From positions 558,001 to 622,000 of the forward strand of contig CP005974.1 in assembly GCA_000940995.1 (NCBI GenBank): 64,000 bases of DNA. Reading direction: 5' to 3'. Positions 32,462 to 41,542 of the stretch are shown one piece after another. The DNA is from Photobacterium gaetbulicola Gung47 (GTDB lineage: Bacteria; Pseudomonadota; Gammaproteobacteria; Enterobacterales; Vibrionaceae). The notes beneath the pieces are model-generated. The model worked only from the letters and a program-made list of their open reading frames with translations, was not told the DNA's origin and searched no databases. Position 1 is the stretch's first letter. Every line of letters starts with the position of its first letter. The position numbers and the translations under genes are program-made.

Positions 32462-34370
32462 GCTGCTGCTCCATCGCCTCGAGTTCTTCCTGCAGCTCCA
32501 TCCATTCCATCTCGACCTCTTCTAGCGATGACTTGGCATCGGCTTGAAGCTGCAGCTGTTCGTTGAGGCGTGCCTTGTTTTCCGCCTCGTAGATGCTGCT
32601 GTCGCTGAGCTGGGCTTCGGCATCAGCGATAGTGGCATTGAGCTTGTCCATCTTGGTTTCAAGCTGGGTGATTTTCTTGCGCAGCGGGGCGGTGAGCTTG
32701 CGCAGCTCGGCCTCGAGGCGCTTTTGCTCTTTGCGCGAGGCGGCGCTGTTGTCCTTGGTCACATCCGGCTTGCTGGCCTGTAGCTCGCGGCGCTCGTTGC
32801 GCTGCTGTTCGGTCAGCCACTTGTGGTAGTCATTGAGATCACCGTTGAACGGTACGACTTGGCGATCATGGACCAGATAGAGATCATCGGTGGTAGCACG
32901 CAGTAGGAAACGGTCGTGGCTGACAATCACCATGGCACCATCATAAGACTGCAGGGCAAGCGTGAGCGCCTGGCGCATGTCGAGATCCAGGTGGTTGGTC
33001 GGTTCATCGAGTAGCAACAGGTTAGGGCGCTGCCATACAATCAGCGCCAAGACCAGACGGGCTTTCTCGCCACCGGAGAACGGGCCGACCTTTTCCAGCG
33101 CCTTGTCACCCAAGAAGCCGAAGCTTCCGAGATAGTCGCGCAGTTGCTGCTCGGTGGCCTGCGGGGCAATACGGGCCATATGCTGAACCGGGGTGTCGTC
33201 CATGTACAGGGTCTCGAGTTGGTGCTGGGCAAAGTAGCCAATCTTCACACCTTGCGAGTAGGCCAGATCCCCGGCCTTGGCAGGCAGCTCGCCGGCCAGC
33301 ATCTTGATCAGGGTCGACTTACCGGCACCGTTGCGGCCCAGCAGGCCGATGCGGCTGCCCGGCACCAGATTGAGACGGATCTTCTCGAGGATCAGGTTGT
33401 CGCCATAGCCGGCGGCAACTTGGTCCATCATCAAGATAGGGTTCGGCAGGGCGCTCGGCTCGCGGAATTCGAAGCTGAACGGGTTGTCGAACTGGGCCGG
33501 CAGGACTTTTTCCATTCGCTCCAGCGCCTTGATCCGGCTCTGGGCCTGACGGGCCTTGCTGGCCTTGTAGCGGAAGCGGTCGATATAGGACTGCATGTGG
33601 GCCATCTGCTTCTGCTGCTTCTGGTACATCGCCTGCTGCAAGATCAGCTTCTCTGCCCGCTGGGTTTCAAACGACGAGTAGTTACCGGTGTAGCTATTCA
33701 TGGTCTGGTTTTCGATATGGATGATCCGGTTGACCACAGGGTCAAGGAAATCACGGTCGTGCGAGATCAGCACCAAGGTACCGCGGTAGCTCTGCAGCCA
33801 TTTCTCCAGCCACATCACGGCATCGAGATCCAAGTGGTTGGTCGGTTCATCGAGCAGCAGAAGATCGGAGCGGCACAGCAGGGCCTGGGCAAGGTTGAGG
33901 CGCATCCGCCAACCACCCGAGAATTGGGTCAGGTGCCAGCTCATTTGCTCCTGCGAAAAGCCCAGGCCGTCCAGTAGCTCAGCGGCACGGGCACGGATAC
34001 TGTAGCCACCGATGGCTTCCAGCTTGCCGTGCAGCTCCGCGACCTTGGTGCCGTTGTCAGCTTGCTCGGCGGCGTGCAGATCGGCTTCCAGCTGGCGGTA
34101 TTCACGGTCACCGTCAATCACGTACTCCAGCGCCTCGCGCTCGAGGGCCGGGGTTTCCTGGGCGACCCATGCCAGCTCCCAGTTGGCCGGGTACTGGCAG
34201 TTACCGGCATCGACACTGAGCTCATGCTTGAGCAGGGCAAACAGGGTGGATTTACCACAGCCATTTTTGCCGACCAGACCGACCTTGTCGCCCGGGTGGA
34301 TAGTCGCCGTGGCTTGGTCAAGCAGGATCTTGCCACCGCGTAGAAGTTGGATATCGGAAAAAGTGATCAT
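32448..34370 (-). CDS. yheS: ABC-F family ATPase YheS
   Basis: A 640-residue cytosolic ABC-F protein with two nucleotide-binding domains and no membrane span; such proteins act on ribosomes. Walker A motifs are GKNGCGKST and GRNGAGKST, signature motifs FSGGWRMRL and FSGGEKARL, and Walker B motifs LLLLDEPTNHLDLD occur twice. The inter-domain arm holds a basic linker near AKQAQSRIK-like KARQAQSRIK, and a C-terminal coiled coil covers about residues 540-640. The start MITFSDIQLLRGG matches E. coli. It heads the yheS-TIGR02444-yheT operon. Confidence 0.95.
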   Translation of the reverse strand: MITFSDIQLLRGGKILLDQATATIHPGDKVGLVGKNGCGKSTLFALLKHELSVDAGNCQYPANWELAWVAQETPALEREALEYVIDGDREYRQLEADLHAAEQADNGTKVAELHGKLEAIGGYSIRARAAELLDGLGFSQEQMSWHLTQFSGGWRMRLNLAQALLCRSDLLLLDEPTNHLDLDAVMWLEKWLQSYRGTLVLISHDRDFLDPVVNRIIHIENQTMNSYTGNYSSFETQRAEKLILQQAMYQKQQKQMAHMQSYIDRFRYKASKARQAQSRIKALERMEKVLPAQFDNPFSFEFREPSALPNPILMMDQVAAGYGDNLILEKIRLNLVPGSRIGLLGRNGAGKSTLIKMLAGELPAKAGDLAYSQGVKIGYFAQHQLETLYMDDTPVQHMARIAPQATEQQLRDYLGSFGFLGDKALEKVGPFSGGEKARLVLALIVWQRPNLLLLDEPTNHLDLDMRQALTLALQSYDGAMVIVSHDRFLLRATTDDLYLVHDRQVVPFNGDLNDYHKWLTEQQRNERRELQASKPDVTKDNSAASRKEQKRLEAELRKLTAPLRKKITQLETKMDKLNATIADAEAQLSDSSIYEAENKARLNEQLQLQADAKSSLEEVEMEWMELQEELEAMEQQHAPE

Positions 34371-34609
34371 TGACTGTGCCGGGGATGCCCGCTCCGCAAA
34401 AACTAAATGCAAGAATAAGTGCGGAGTCTACCGCAAAGCGGCGGTGACCGCTAATATCGCCCAGCAACACCAAAAGAGACGCATGCATTTGGTTAACGTT
34501 GATTAATCGAACTTGTTTGGCTGCAATTATGTATTATGTGAATATAGGTTAATGAAAAGTTGTAACTCATGGTGAGATAGACCTATTTTACCGCTGAACA
34601 AGGAATGCT

Positions 34610-35179
34610 ATGCCAGCCAAAGGACTTCCACGCATACTCGTACTCTATGCCCATCCCGATCCGGAGGCTTCGGTCGCTAACCGCGCCATGCTGGCGGCAA
34701 TTGGCCGTTTGCCCCATGTCACGGTCCATGATCTTTATGCGGCCTATCCCGACTTCTTTATCGATATCACCTTCGAGCGTGAGCTGGTCAGGGATCATGA
34801 TGTCATCGTGTTCCAACACCCGCTGTATATGTATTCCTGCCCGTCGCTGCTCAAGGAGTGGATCGATGTGGTCTTGAGTAAGGGGTTTGCCCATGGTGAG
34901 GGCACCCAGACCCAAGGCAAGTACTGGCGCTCGGTGATCACCACCGGCGGGGCGGCGGAAGCCTATACCCCGGATGGCTACAACCGCTGCAGTGTCGATG
35001 AAATCCTTCGCCCGTTCGAGCTCAGTGCCATGCTGTGCCGAATGAAATGGCTGCCTCCGCTGGTGCTGCACTGGGCGCGGCGAATACCGGCCGAGGAGCG
35101 CAAGCAACACGCCGAGAACTACCGCCAATGGCTGGAAGCACCAATGGCATTGATGGAGGAGGCGAAGTATGGCGAGTGA
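34610..35179 (+). CDS. kefG: Glutathione-regulated K+ efflux ancillary protein KefG
   Basis: A 189-residue flavodoxin/NQO1-like quinone reductase that activates the KefB potassium efflux system. The FMN-phosphate region is LVLYAHPDPEAS and the active-site region reads FQHPLYMYSCPSLLKEWID and TTGGAAEAYTPDGYN. Ribosome site AAGGAAT precedes the ATG. It overlaps kefB by 11 bp, so both are made together and respond to electrophile stress through glutathione adducts. Confidence 0.94.
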   Translation: MPAKGLPRILVLYAHPDPEASVANRAMLAAIGRLPHVTVHDLYAAYPDFFIDITFERELVRDHDVIVFQHPLYMYSCPSLLKEWIDVVLSKGFAHGEGTQTQGKYWRSVITTGGAAEAYTPDGYNRCSVDEILRPFELSAMLCRMKWLPPLVLHWARRIPAEERKQHAENYRQWLEAPMALMEEAKYGE

Positions 35180-36980
35180 TGTGTTGTCGGTCAGTGTCGT
35201 TTTCCTTGCCGCCGCGGTGGTGGCGGTGCCGATCGCCCAGCGGTTGGGGTTGGGCTCGGTACTGGGCTATCTGCTGGCGGGGATTGCCATTGGCCCGTGG
35301 GGGCTGAGGCTGATCTCCGATGTCGATGCGATTCTCCATTTTTCCGAATTCGGTGTGGTGCTGCTGCTGTTCCTCATTGGCCTGGAGCTTAACCCCAAGA
35401 AGCTGTGGCAGATGCGTAAGCCGATTTTGGGGCTGGGCGGTAGCCAGGTGGTGGTCACCAGCTTGGTGATTGCGGCCTCGGTGCTGTTGTTGGCGGGACA
35501 ATCATGGCTGCCAGCGGTGTCTTGGCGTGATGCCCTCGTGGTCGGGATGGGATTGGCCTTGTCATCGACGGCGATTGCCCTGAGGGTGATCGAAGAGCAG
35601 AGCCTTGGCGGCAGCGAAACCGGCCAGTCCGGGTTTGCGGTGCTGTTGTTCCAGGATATTGCTGTGATCCCGATGCTGGCAGTACTGCCGGTATTGGCGG
35701 GCGGCGGTGGTGGCAGCTGGATTGATTTTGCCTGGATGATCGGCGGTATTCTTGCCTTGTTGGTTGGCGGCCACTTTTTGTTGCGGCCATTGTTTCGCTG
35801 GGTGGTGATGAGCGGTGTACGCGAGTTATTCAATGTCGCAGCTCTGCTGCTGGTGATCGGCATTGCCCTAGGCATGCAGTCTTTGGGGTTGTCGATGGCG
35901 CTCGGGACGTTCTTGGCTGGCGTGCTGCTGGCCGAGAGTGAGTACCGGCACGAGCTAGAAATCGCTATCGAGCCGTTCAAGGGGCTGTTGCTGGGGTTGT
36001 TTTTTATCTCGGTCGGGATGGCCGTCAACCTGGGCCTGCTGCTGCAATACCCGTTGCTGATATTGCTGGCGGTGATGGCACTGATCAGCATCAAGGGCCT
36101 GATCCTGTACGCGCTGGCCCGTATCTTCGGTATCCGCGCCAAGTCGCGCAGCCAGATGGCGGCGATCCTCAGCCAAGGCGGGGAGTTTGCCTTTGTCCTG
36201 TTTACCGCGGCAATGGGCGAAGGGCTGTTGGGCCGTGAGCTATCGGCGTTCCTGCTGGTGGTGGTCAGTCTGTCGATGATGACGACGCCGCTTATTTTGC
36301 TGTTGCAGGACAAGTGGTTTGTCCGCACCTTCAAAGCGGAAGCCGAGGCCGAGCTGGAATCCGATGTGATTGACCGCGAGCCCCGGGTGATCATTACCGG
36401 TTTTGGCCGCTTTGGTCAGGTGGTGGGGCGCTTGCTGTTCGCCAACAAGATCCGGGTAACGGTACTGGAGCGCGATCCGAGCCAAATCCAGTTTCTGCGC
36501 AAGTTCGGTTACAAGGTCTATTACGGCGATGCGACTCAGCTGGACTTGCTGCGCGCGGCCGGGGCCGACAAGGCAGAGGCCATCATCATCTGCACTGACG
36601 AACCTGACGAGGTGATGGAAGTGGTCGAGTTGTGTCAGCAGTACTTTCCCAATCTGAAAGTACTGGCGAGGGCCCGCAGCCGGGTTGAAGCTCACCAGTT
36701 GCTTAGCCATGGCGTTGAGAACTTTTCCCGCGAAACTTTTGCCGGTGCCCTTGATTTGGGGCGCCAGGCCCTCATATCTCTGGGTATGCATCCCTACCAG
36801 GCCAAGCGGGCTGAAGCCCATTTCCGGCGCTTGGATACTACCGCGCTAAGAGATCTGTTGCCGCAGCACTCGGAAGATGTTCATCTGGCAACCCGGGCCC
36901 GTGAAGCGCGTAAAGAGCTGGAAGAGATCTTTGATAGGGAGATGCGAGGAGAGCGGGAGCGTCATAATGGCTGGGATTGA
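35169..36980 (+). CDS. kefB: Glutathione-gated K+/H+ antiporter KefB
   Basis: A 603-residue membrane antiporter of the CPA2 family. About twelve hydrophobic segments cover residues 5-380, including the conserved FLIGLELNPKKLW and the QSGFAVLLFQDIAVIPML stretch. Residues 400-520 form an RCK/KTN domain with nucleotide-binding ITGFGRFGQVVGRLL, where glutathione and its adducts bind. It releases potassium and acidifies the cytoplasm during electrophile attack. It is preceded by kefG and followed by yheV. Confidence 0.95.
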   Translation: MASDVLSVSVVFLAAAVVAVPIAQRLGLGSVLGYLLAGIAIGPWGLRLISDVDAILHFSEFGVVLLLFLIGLELNPKKLWQMRKPILGLGGSQVVVTSLVIAASVLLLAGQSWLPAVSWRDALVVGMGLALSSTAIALRVIEEQSLGGSETGQSGFAVLLFQDIAVIPMLAVLPVLAGGGGGSWIDFAWMIGGILALLVGGHFLLRPLFRWVVMSGVRELFNVAALLLVIGIALGMQSLGLSMALGTFLAGVLLAESEYRHELEIAIEPFKGLLLGLFFISVGMAVNLGLLLQYPLLILLAVMALISIKGLILYALARIFGIRAKSRSQMAAILSQGGEFAFVLFTAAMGEGLLGRELSAFLLVVVSLSMMTTPLILLLQDKWFVRTFKAEAEAELESDVIDREPRVIITGFGRFGQVVGRLLFANKIRVTVLERDPSQIQFLRKFGYKVYYGDATQLDLLRAAGADKAEAIIICTDEPDEVMEVVELCQQYFPNLKVLARARSRVEAHQLLSHGVENFSRETFAGALDLGRQALISLGMHPYQAKRAEAHFRRLDTTALRDLLPQHSEDVHLATRAREARKELEEIFDREMRGERERHNGWD

Positions 36981-37032
36981 CCAGCCTCTAAGCGATAGTG
37001 ACAACTACGAACACAGTGCAAGGAGCGAAAGC

Positions 37033-37245
37033 ATGGCCAAGAAACGCTTTATCGCCGGTGCAGTCTGTCCAAGCTGTAGTCAGCAGGATACGCTGCGCTG
37101 GTGGCAGGAAAATGAGGTCGAGCGGGTCGAGTGTGTGGCCTGCGGCCATAACGATGTGAGAGCCCCTCAGTCGGTCGAGCAGAGTGAGCAGCTCTCTTCG
37201 CAAACTAAACAACAGGTTATCGGGGTATTCAAGCCCGAGGACTAA
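37033..37245 (+). CDS. yheV: YheV family putative zinc-ribbon protein
   Basis: A 70-residue protein with two CxxC pairs (VCPSCSQQ and CVACGHND), a probable zinc ribbon, and the family ending QQVIGVFKPED. The ATG at 37033 has AAGGAG upstream and gives the N-terminus KKRFIAGAVCP seen in E. coli YheV; the frame is open further into kefB. Function is unknown. The order kefB-yheV-slyD is conserved with E. coli. Confidence 0.88.
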   Translation: MAKKRFIAGAVCPSCSQQDTLRWWQENEVERVECVACGHNDVRAPQSVEQSEQLSSQTKQQVIGVFKPED

Positions 37246-37347
37246 GTAGGTTGGACAGCCCTTAAACAGAATATTGGCATCTTGCTGCCATTATCCGGTA
37301 TCATGCGGGCGAAATCCTTTGATACCCAGTTCAAAATTGGAGTAAAC

Positions 37348-37917
37348 ATGAAAGTCGCTAAAGACATCGTAGTAAGCCTGGCTTACCAAGTGAAGACCGA
37401 AGACGGCGTGGTTGTTGATCAGTCGACAACTGAAGCACCTCTTGATTACCTACACGGCCACAACAACCTGATCGTAGGTTTGGAGAAGGCGCTTGAAGGC
37501 CGCGAAGCTGGCGACAAGTTTGAAGTGACAGTTGCTCCAGAAGAAGCGTATGGCGAGCACATCGACGCGATGGTTCAGCGCGTTCCGGCTGACGTTTTCC
37601 AGGGCGTAGACGAAATTACGGTTGGTATGCGTTTCCTAGCAGACACTGACCAGGGTCCAATCCCTGTAGAAGTGACTGAAGTTGACGGCGACCACGTTGT
37701 GGTTGACGGCAACCATATGCTAGCTGGCCAGACTCTGACTTTCGGCGTAGAAGTTGTTGCTGTTCGCGCGGCGACGGAAGAAGAAATCGCTCACGGCCAC
37801 ATCCACCAAGGTGGCGGCTGTTGTGGCGGCGGTAGCTGCGGCGACCACGACCACGGTGACAGCGAAGAAGGCTGCTGCGGCGGCGAAGAAAAAGGCGGCT
37901 GTGGCTGCTCGCACTAA
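37348..37917 (+). CDS. slyD: FKBP-type peptidyl-prolyl isomerase and metallochaperone SlyD
   Basis: A 189-residue cytosolic protein. Residues 1-70 and 120-150 form the FKBP prolyl-isomerase fold, with the chaperone insert-in-flap domain between (about 70-120). The C-terminal tail (from about residue 150) is rich in His and Cys (HGHIHQGGGCCGGG, CGCSH end) and binds nickel and other metals; SlyD assists hydrogenase and urease-type nickel insertion in relatives. ATG 37348 has TTGGAG upstream. A bidirectional terminator separates it from slyX. Confidence 0.96.
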   Translation: MKVAKDIVVSLAYQVKTEDGVVVDQSTTEAPLDYLHGHNNLIVGLEKALEGREAGDKFEVTVAPEEAYGEHIDAMVQRVPADVFQGVDEITVGMRFLADTDQGPIPVEVTEVDGDHVVVDGNHMLAGQTLTFGVEVVAVRAATEEEIAHGHIHQGGGCCGGGSCGDHDHGDSEEGCCGGEEKGGCGCSH

Positions 37918-37940
37918 TCATCCTTAATGATTGAGTGATC

Positions 37941-37972
37941 AAAAACGGGAAGCATTGGCTTCCCGTTTTTAT
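37941..37972. terminator. Bidirectional terminator between slyD and slyX
   Basis: AACGGGAAGC/GCTTCCCGTT stem with a four-base loop, AAA on the left and TTT on the right, placed 24 bp after slyD and 8 bp from the slyX stop. Confidence 0.92.
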
Positions 37973-37979
37973 TTTCAAA

Positions 37980-38201
37980 TCAATAATGCGGTGGTGGAGT
38001 TTCTTCCGACTCGCTGGCCAGGTTCGATGGCTCCATCCCCTTGACCTTGCCGACCATGAACTTCAACTGAGTCTGCATCTTATCAATCAGGAACTGCTGT
38101 TCGGTCAGGGCCTGGTTGAGGTCCTCAATGGTTTGCTCCTGGAAAGCCTGCTTCATTTCAAGCTCGTCGATACGGGCCTGTAGCTGTTCGATTTCTTTCA
38201 T
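37980..38201 (-). CDS. slyX: SlyX family coiled-coil protein
   Basis: A 73-residue protein, nearly all coiled coil (residues 1-50, heptads such as IEQLQARIDELEMKQAFQ), ending in the conserved PPPHY. Function is unknown. It starts only 4 bp after the stop of the WD40 gene, so both are in one minus-strand transcript. The position beside slyD is conserved with E. coli. Confidence 0.92.
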   Translation of the reverse strand: MKEIEQLQARIDELEMKQAFQEQTIEDLNQALTEQQFLIDKMQTQLKFMVGKVKGMEPSNLASESEETPPPHY

Positions 38202-38205
38202 TGCG

Positions 38206-39183
38206 TTATTCCGTCGCCCACTGCTGGGCGATACCTGCTGACGTTCCCGAGATCACATGACCGTCGGGCGTAATGGCCACATCATACACCACCGCGGCGG
38301 GTGGTCGAGTATCTTGTTTGGCTGCGGCTTCCCAGCGGCCAAGGTTGTCCCCACTTTGGGTATCCCATAACTCTATCCGGCGGGCCGGGGTGCCGGTCGC
38401 AAGTTGTTGGCCATCATCTGAAAAACGGGCACTGGAGATAATCTGTTGGCGCAGGCGCACCGCCAGCGAGGAAACCTGTTTGCCGCTTGGCAAATCCCAG
38501 ATAAGAATATTGTTGCTGCCGTCGGCGGTCATCGCCAGTTTACCGTCGCGCTGCAGGGCTACCCGGCTGATCCGGCTTTGGTGCTCAAAGTGCTGCAGGA
38601 TCTGGCCGCTTTGGGTATCCCACAGATAGGCTGAGTGGTCATTGCCGCCTGAAAGGGCATAACGGCCATTGGCTGAAATCGCAACGGAATTGACTTTTTC
38701 TCGGTGGGCAAGGAACTCTAGCCGTCTTCCGCTGCCCAAGTCGACGTACAGTGCTTTGCTGTTGGACAGCGCCATCAGCACATGCTGGCCATTGTTGGCA
38801 ATCGCCACATCGCGGATCAGCCCGTCGGAAATGGACCATAACCCTTCGGATTGGCCCCAGGCGAGATCCCAGACAGCAAAGTTCTGTGCAGTGGCGGTAA
38901 TCGCATAGCGGCCGTTATCAGAAATCTGGCTGCTGAGTACCGTATTGTGATATGGATCTTGAGAACCAAAATCAGCTAACTTTTTGTTTTGCTGTAAGTC
39001 CCACAGCACGATACCTTGTTGGTCTGAGTGGTAGAGGGCAAACCGTCCGTCCCGGCTGAGGCTGAAACTGGTGGTGCCTTCCGGAGCGAGTTGCCAGCGA
39101 TTTAACTCTTTGCCGGAAAAAAAACAGCCAGTGAGGATGAAAAGTGCCAAAATGAAACATGGCACGTATCTTTTTGTTTGCAT
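38206..39183 (-). CDS. WD40-repeat lipoprotein
   Basis: A 325-residue protein with a lipoprotein signal (FILALFILTGC, Cys20) followed by about six to seven WD40-type blades, seen as repeated endings VLWDLQ, AVWDLAWG, AYLWDTQSG, LIWDLPSG, ELWDTQSG. It is probably tethered in the periplasm facing a partner protein. I start at ATG 39183, which puts the basic n-region MQTKRYV directly before the hydrophobic core; a GTG nine codons upstream is open. It is inserted between slyX and fkpA compared with E. coli. No specific function is known to me. Confidence 0.85.
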   Translation of the reverse strand: MQTKRYVPCFILALFILTGCFFSGKELNRWQLAPEGTTSFSLSRDGRFALYHSDQQGIVLWDLQQNKKLADFGSQDPYHNTVLSSQISDNGRYAITATAQNFAVWDLAWGQSEGLWSISDGLIRDVAIANNGQHVLMALSNSKALYVDLGSGRRLEFLAHREKVNSVAISANGRYALSGGNDHSAYLWDTQSGQILQHFEHQSRISRVALQRDGKLAMTADGSNNILIWDLPSGKQVSSLAVRLRQQIISSARFSDDGQQLATGTPARRIELWDTQSGDNLGRWEAAAKQDTRPPAAVVYDVAITPDGHVISGTSAGIAQQWATE

Positions 39184-39359
39184 TAAGGTCTTGTTCCACT
39201 TGGTTAACACATAGTGTCATTGCTTTATGAATGCACTGTCGGCAGTGAATTCATAAGGTGCTTATTAGTATATTGATCTACAGTGCTTTTCATACCGCTT
39301 GATGAAAAGGCTGAAGACTGATTTTTGAGGCATTGCCTCAGTTTAAAATGGAGAAATAC

Positions 39360-40166
39360 ATGAAACCTGTTCTAAAGATGTCTGTTTTGGCTGCAACGAT
39401 CCTGCTAGCTGTCGGCTGCCAAGATGAAAAAGCAGCGGAGACAAAATCGGCAGAGCCTGCAAAAGTAGAGCAGGTGGCAGCTGAAGCCGCACCTGCGACT
39501 TTTGCTTCTGAGGATGACAAAGCTGCTTACGCAATTGGGGCGTCGTTGGCCCAATACTTGGCGGCCAATCTGGATCAGCAGAAAGAGCTGGGCTTGGATC
39601 TGAGCCGTGAGCAAGTACTGGCGGGCGTTACCGATGTGTTTGCGGGTAATAGCCGCCTAACGCCGGAAGAAACCCAGCAGGCGTTGCAGTCACTCGATCA
39701 GCGTGTATCGGAAATGGCAATGCAACAAGCGCAGGAAGAAGCTGAGAAGAACATGAAAGCCGGTGAAGAGTACCGTGCCGAGTTCGAGAAAAAAGATGGC
39801 GTGGTGAAGACCGACTCTGGCCTGCTATACCAGGTTGAAACGGAAGGTGAAGGTGACAAGCCTGCGGCTACTGACACGGTTAAGGTACACTACAAAGGTA
39901 TGCTGACCGATGGCACTGAGTTCGACAGCTCGTACGCCCGCAACCAACCGGCAACCTTCCCGCTAAACCAGGTGATCTCAGGCTGGACTGAAGGTGTTCA
40001 GCTAATGCCGGTTGGTTCTAAGTTCACATTCGTTATCCCGCCAGAGCTGGCATATGGCTCTCAGGCCAACCCAAGTATCCCGGCTAATTCGACGCTGGTA
40101 TTCGAAGTCGAACTTCTGGATATCGTGAAGGCTGACAAGCCAGCTTCTGAAGAAGAAACGCAGTAA
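39360..40166 (+). CDS. fkpA: FKBP-type peptidyl-prolyl isomerase FkpA
   Basis: A 268-residue periplasmic prolyl isomerase and chaperone. An N-terminal export signal (MKPVLKMSVLAATILLAVGC) is followed by a helical dimerisation domain (about residues 50-145, AYAIGASLAQYLAANL) and an FKBP domain (about 150-258: VKVHYKGMLTDGTEFDSSY, FVIPPELAYG). The signal ends in AVGC-Q, which may be a lipobox, unlike soluble E. coli FkpA. The ATG has GGAG upstream. It is divergent from the WD40-slyX transcript. Confidence 0.94.
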   Translation: MKPVLKMSVLAATILLAVGCQDEKAAETKSAEPAKVEQVAAEAAPATFASEDDKAAYAIGASLAQYLAANLDQQKELGLDLSREQVLAGVTDVFAGNSRLTPEETQQALQSLDQRVSEMAMQQAQEEAEKNMKAGEEYRAEFEKKDGVVKTDSGLLYQVETEGEGDKPAATDTVKVHYKGMLTDGTEFDSSYARNQPATFPLNQVISGWTEGVQLMPVGSKFTFVIPPELAYGSQANPSIPANSTLVFEVELLDIVKADKPASEEETQ

Positions 40167-40198
40167 TCGACAGCCCGTTTGCCGATAACATTGATTTG

Positions 40199-40227
40199 AA
40201 AAACCCAGCATTTGCTGGGTTTTTTTA
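40199..40227 (+). terminator. Terminator after fkpA
   Basis: ACCCAGCA/TGCTGGGT stem followed by T residues to 40226, 36 bp after the fkpA stop; flanking A residues lengthen the stem. Confidence 0.92.
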
Positions 40228-40420
40228 TTATTCTAGTTGTATATGACGCGAAAATGTTCAGGCTAGTGTCCGAAATCTGATAAACTTGCAAGCAAGATTT
40301 TAAAATTTATCAATCGCCGTGAAAGCTTTTCCCGGCGAGGCATAGTCTATTCTATTAATTTTTCCCATTTCTATGGCGCAGAAGTTAAATAGAATGGGCA
40401 ACAGCAAGGAAGATAGACGC

Positions 40421-41143
40421 GTGGTATCTACTGAAAACTTTGGCTCAGAAGTGATGGTCGAGAGTGACTTGATTGAGCCGCGTGCTTTTAGCGAGCACGA
40501 TTACATTATCTTACGTTCGTATGAGGCGGTGGTTGACGGTTTGGCGGCCTTGATTGGTCCGTTCTGTGAAATCGTGCTGCACTCGCTGGCCGATCTGAAC
40601 ACGTCGGCGATTAAGATTGCCAATGGTGAGAATACTGGTCGTAAAGTGGGCTCGCCGATCACCGATCTTGCCCTGCGCATGCTGCGAGATATCGAAGGCT
40701 CTGAGCGTAACTTCTCTCGTGCCTACTTTACCCGCGCCAAGGGCGGTGATTTGATGAAGTCGATCACTATCGCTATCCGCAATGGCGACAATGACATCAT
40801 CGGTCTATTGTGTATCAACATCAATTTGGATGCGCCGTTCTCGCAGATCCTGCAGTCCTTTATGCCGACTGATGAAGCCAAGCAGGCGGCCTCGAGTGTC
40901 AACTTCGCCAGTGATGTCGACGAGCTGGTGGATCAGACGGTCGAGCGTACCATCGAAGAGATCAATGCCGACAAGAATGTGTCGAATAATGCCAAGAACC
41001 GCCAGATCGTGATGGAACTGTTCGACAAAGGCATTTTTGATATCAAAGATGCGATCAACCGGGTGGCCGATCGTCTCAATATTTCCAAGCATACGGTCTA
41101 CCTCTACATCCGCCAGCGTAAAACCGAGGATGGCGAAAAATGA
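40421..41143 (+). CDS. yheO: YheO family PAS-HTH transcriptional regulator
   Basis: A 240-residue regulator with a YheO-type PAS-like sensor domain (about residues 30-145, LIGPFCEIVLHSLADL, GLLCININLD) and a C-terminal helix-turn-helix (INRVADRLNISKHTVYLYIR). I start at GTG 40421, which has a strong AAGGAAG eight bases upstream and gives the length usual for YheO; an ATG at 40373 in the same frame has no ribosome site. Its stop overlaps tusD by four bases. The ligand and targets are not known; linkage to tusDCB is conserved with E. coli. Confidence 0.88.
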   Translation: MVSTENFGSEVMVESDLIEPRAFSEHDYIILRSYEAVVDGLAALIGPFCEIVLHSLADLNTSAIKIANGENTGRKVGSPITDLALRMLRDIEGSERNFSRAYFTRAKGGDLMKSITIAIRNGDNDIIGLLCININLDAPFSQILQSFMPTDEAKQAASSVNFASDVDELVDQTVERTIEEINADKNVSNNAKNRQIVMELFDKGIFDIKDAINRVADRLNISKHTVYLYIRQRKTEDGEK

Positions 41144-41532
41144 GCCTGAACTATGTGCTGGTGGTGGAAGGCCCGGCCTACGGGACCCAGTCGGCACGCT
41201 CGGCCTACCAGTTTGCCGCCGCGCTACTGGCTGAAGGGCACCGTTTGTCACGGGTGTTCTTCTATCAGGACGGAGTTTATAACGGTTCTGCCCTGACGGC
41301 ACCGGCCTCGGATGAGTTTGACTTGGTTGCGGCTTGGCAGCAGTTAGCACAGGAGCATGGCACTGAGTTGCAAACCTGTGTCGCGGCGGCATTGCGCCGC
41401 GGGATCATCGGTCCTCAGGAAGCCGAGCAGAATCAGCTGGCAGGCAGCAATCTGGCAGCAGGCTTTGTACAGGCGGGGTTGGGTGGCTTGGCCGAAGCCA
41501 TGCTGACCGCCGATCGCGTCATTCAGTTCTAA
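41140..41532 (+). CDS. tusD: tRNA 2-thiouridine sulfurtransferase TusD
   Basis: A 130-residue subunit of the TusBCD complex, which relays persulfide sulfur from TusA to TusE for 2-thiolation of U34 in tRNA-Glu, -Gln and -Lys. The sulfur-carrying cysteine is Cys80 in LQTCVAAALRRG. The DsrE-like fold is seen in VLVVEGPAYGTQSARSAYQFA. ATG overlaps the yheO stop (ATGA). Confidence 0.95.
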   Translation: MSLNYVLVVEGPAYGTQSARSAYQFAAALLAEGHRLSRVFFYQDGVYNGSALTAPASDEFDLVAAWQQLAQEHGTELQTCVAAALRRGIIGPQEAEQNQLAGSNLAAGFVQAGLGGLAEAMLTADRVIQF

Positions 41533-41542
41533 CGGGATCATC

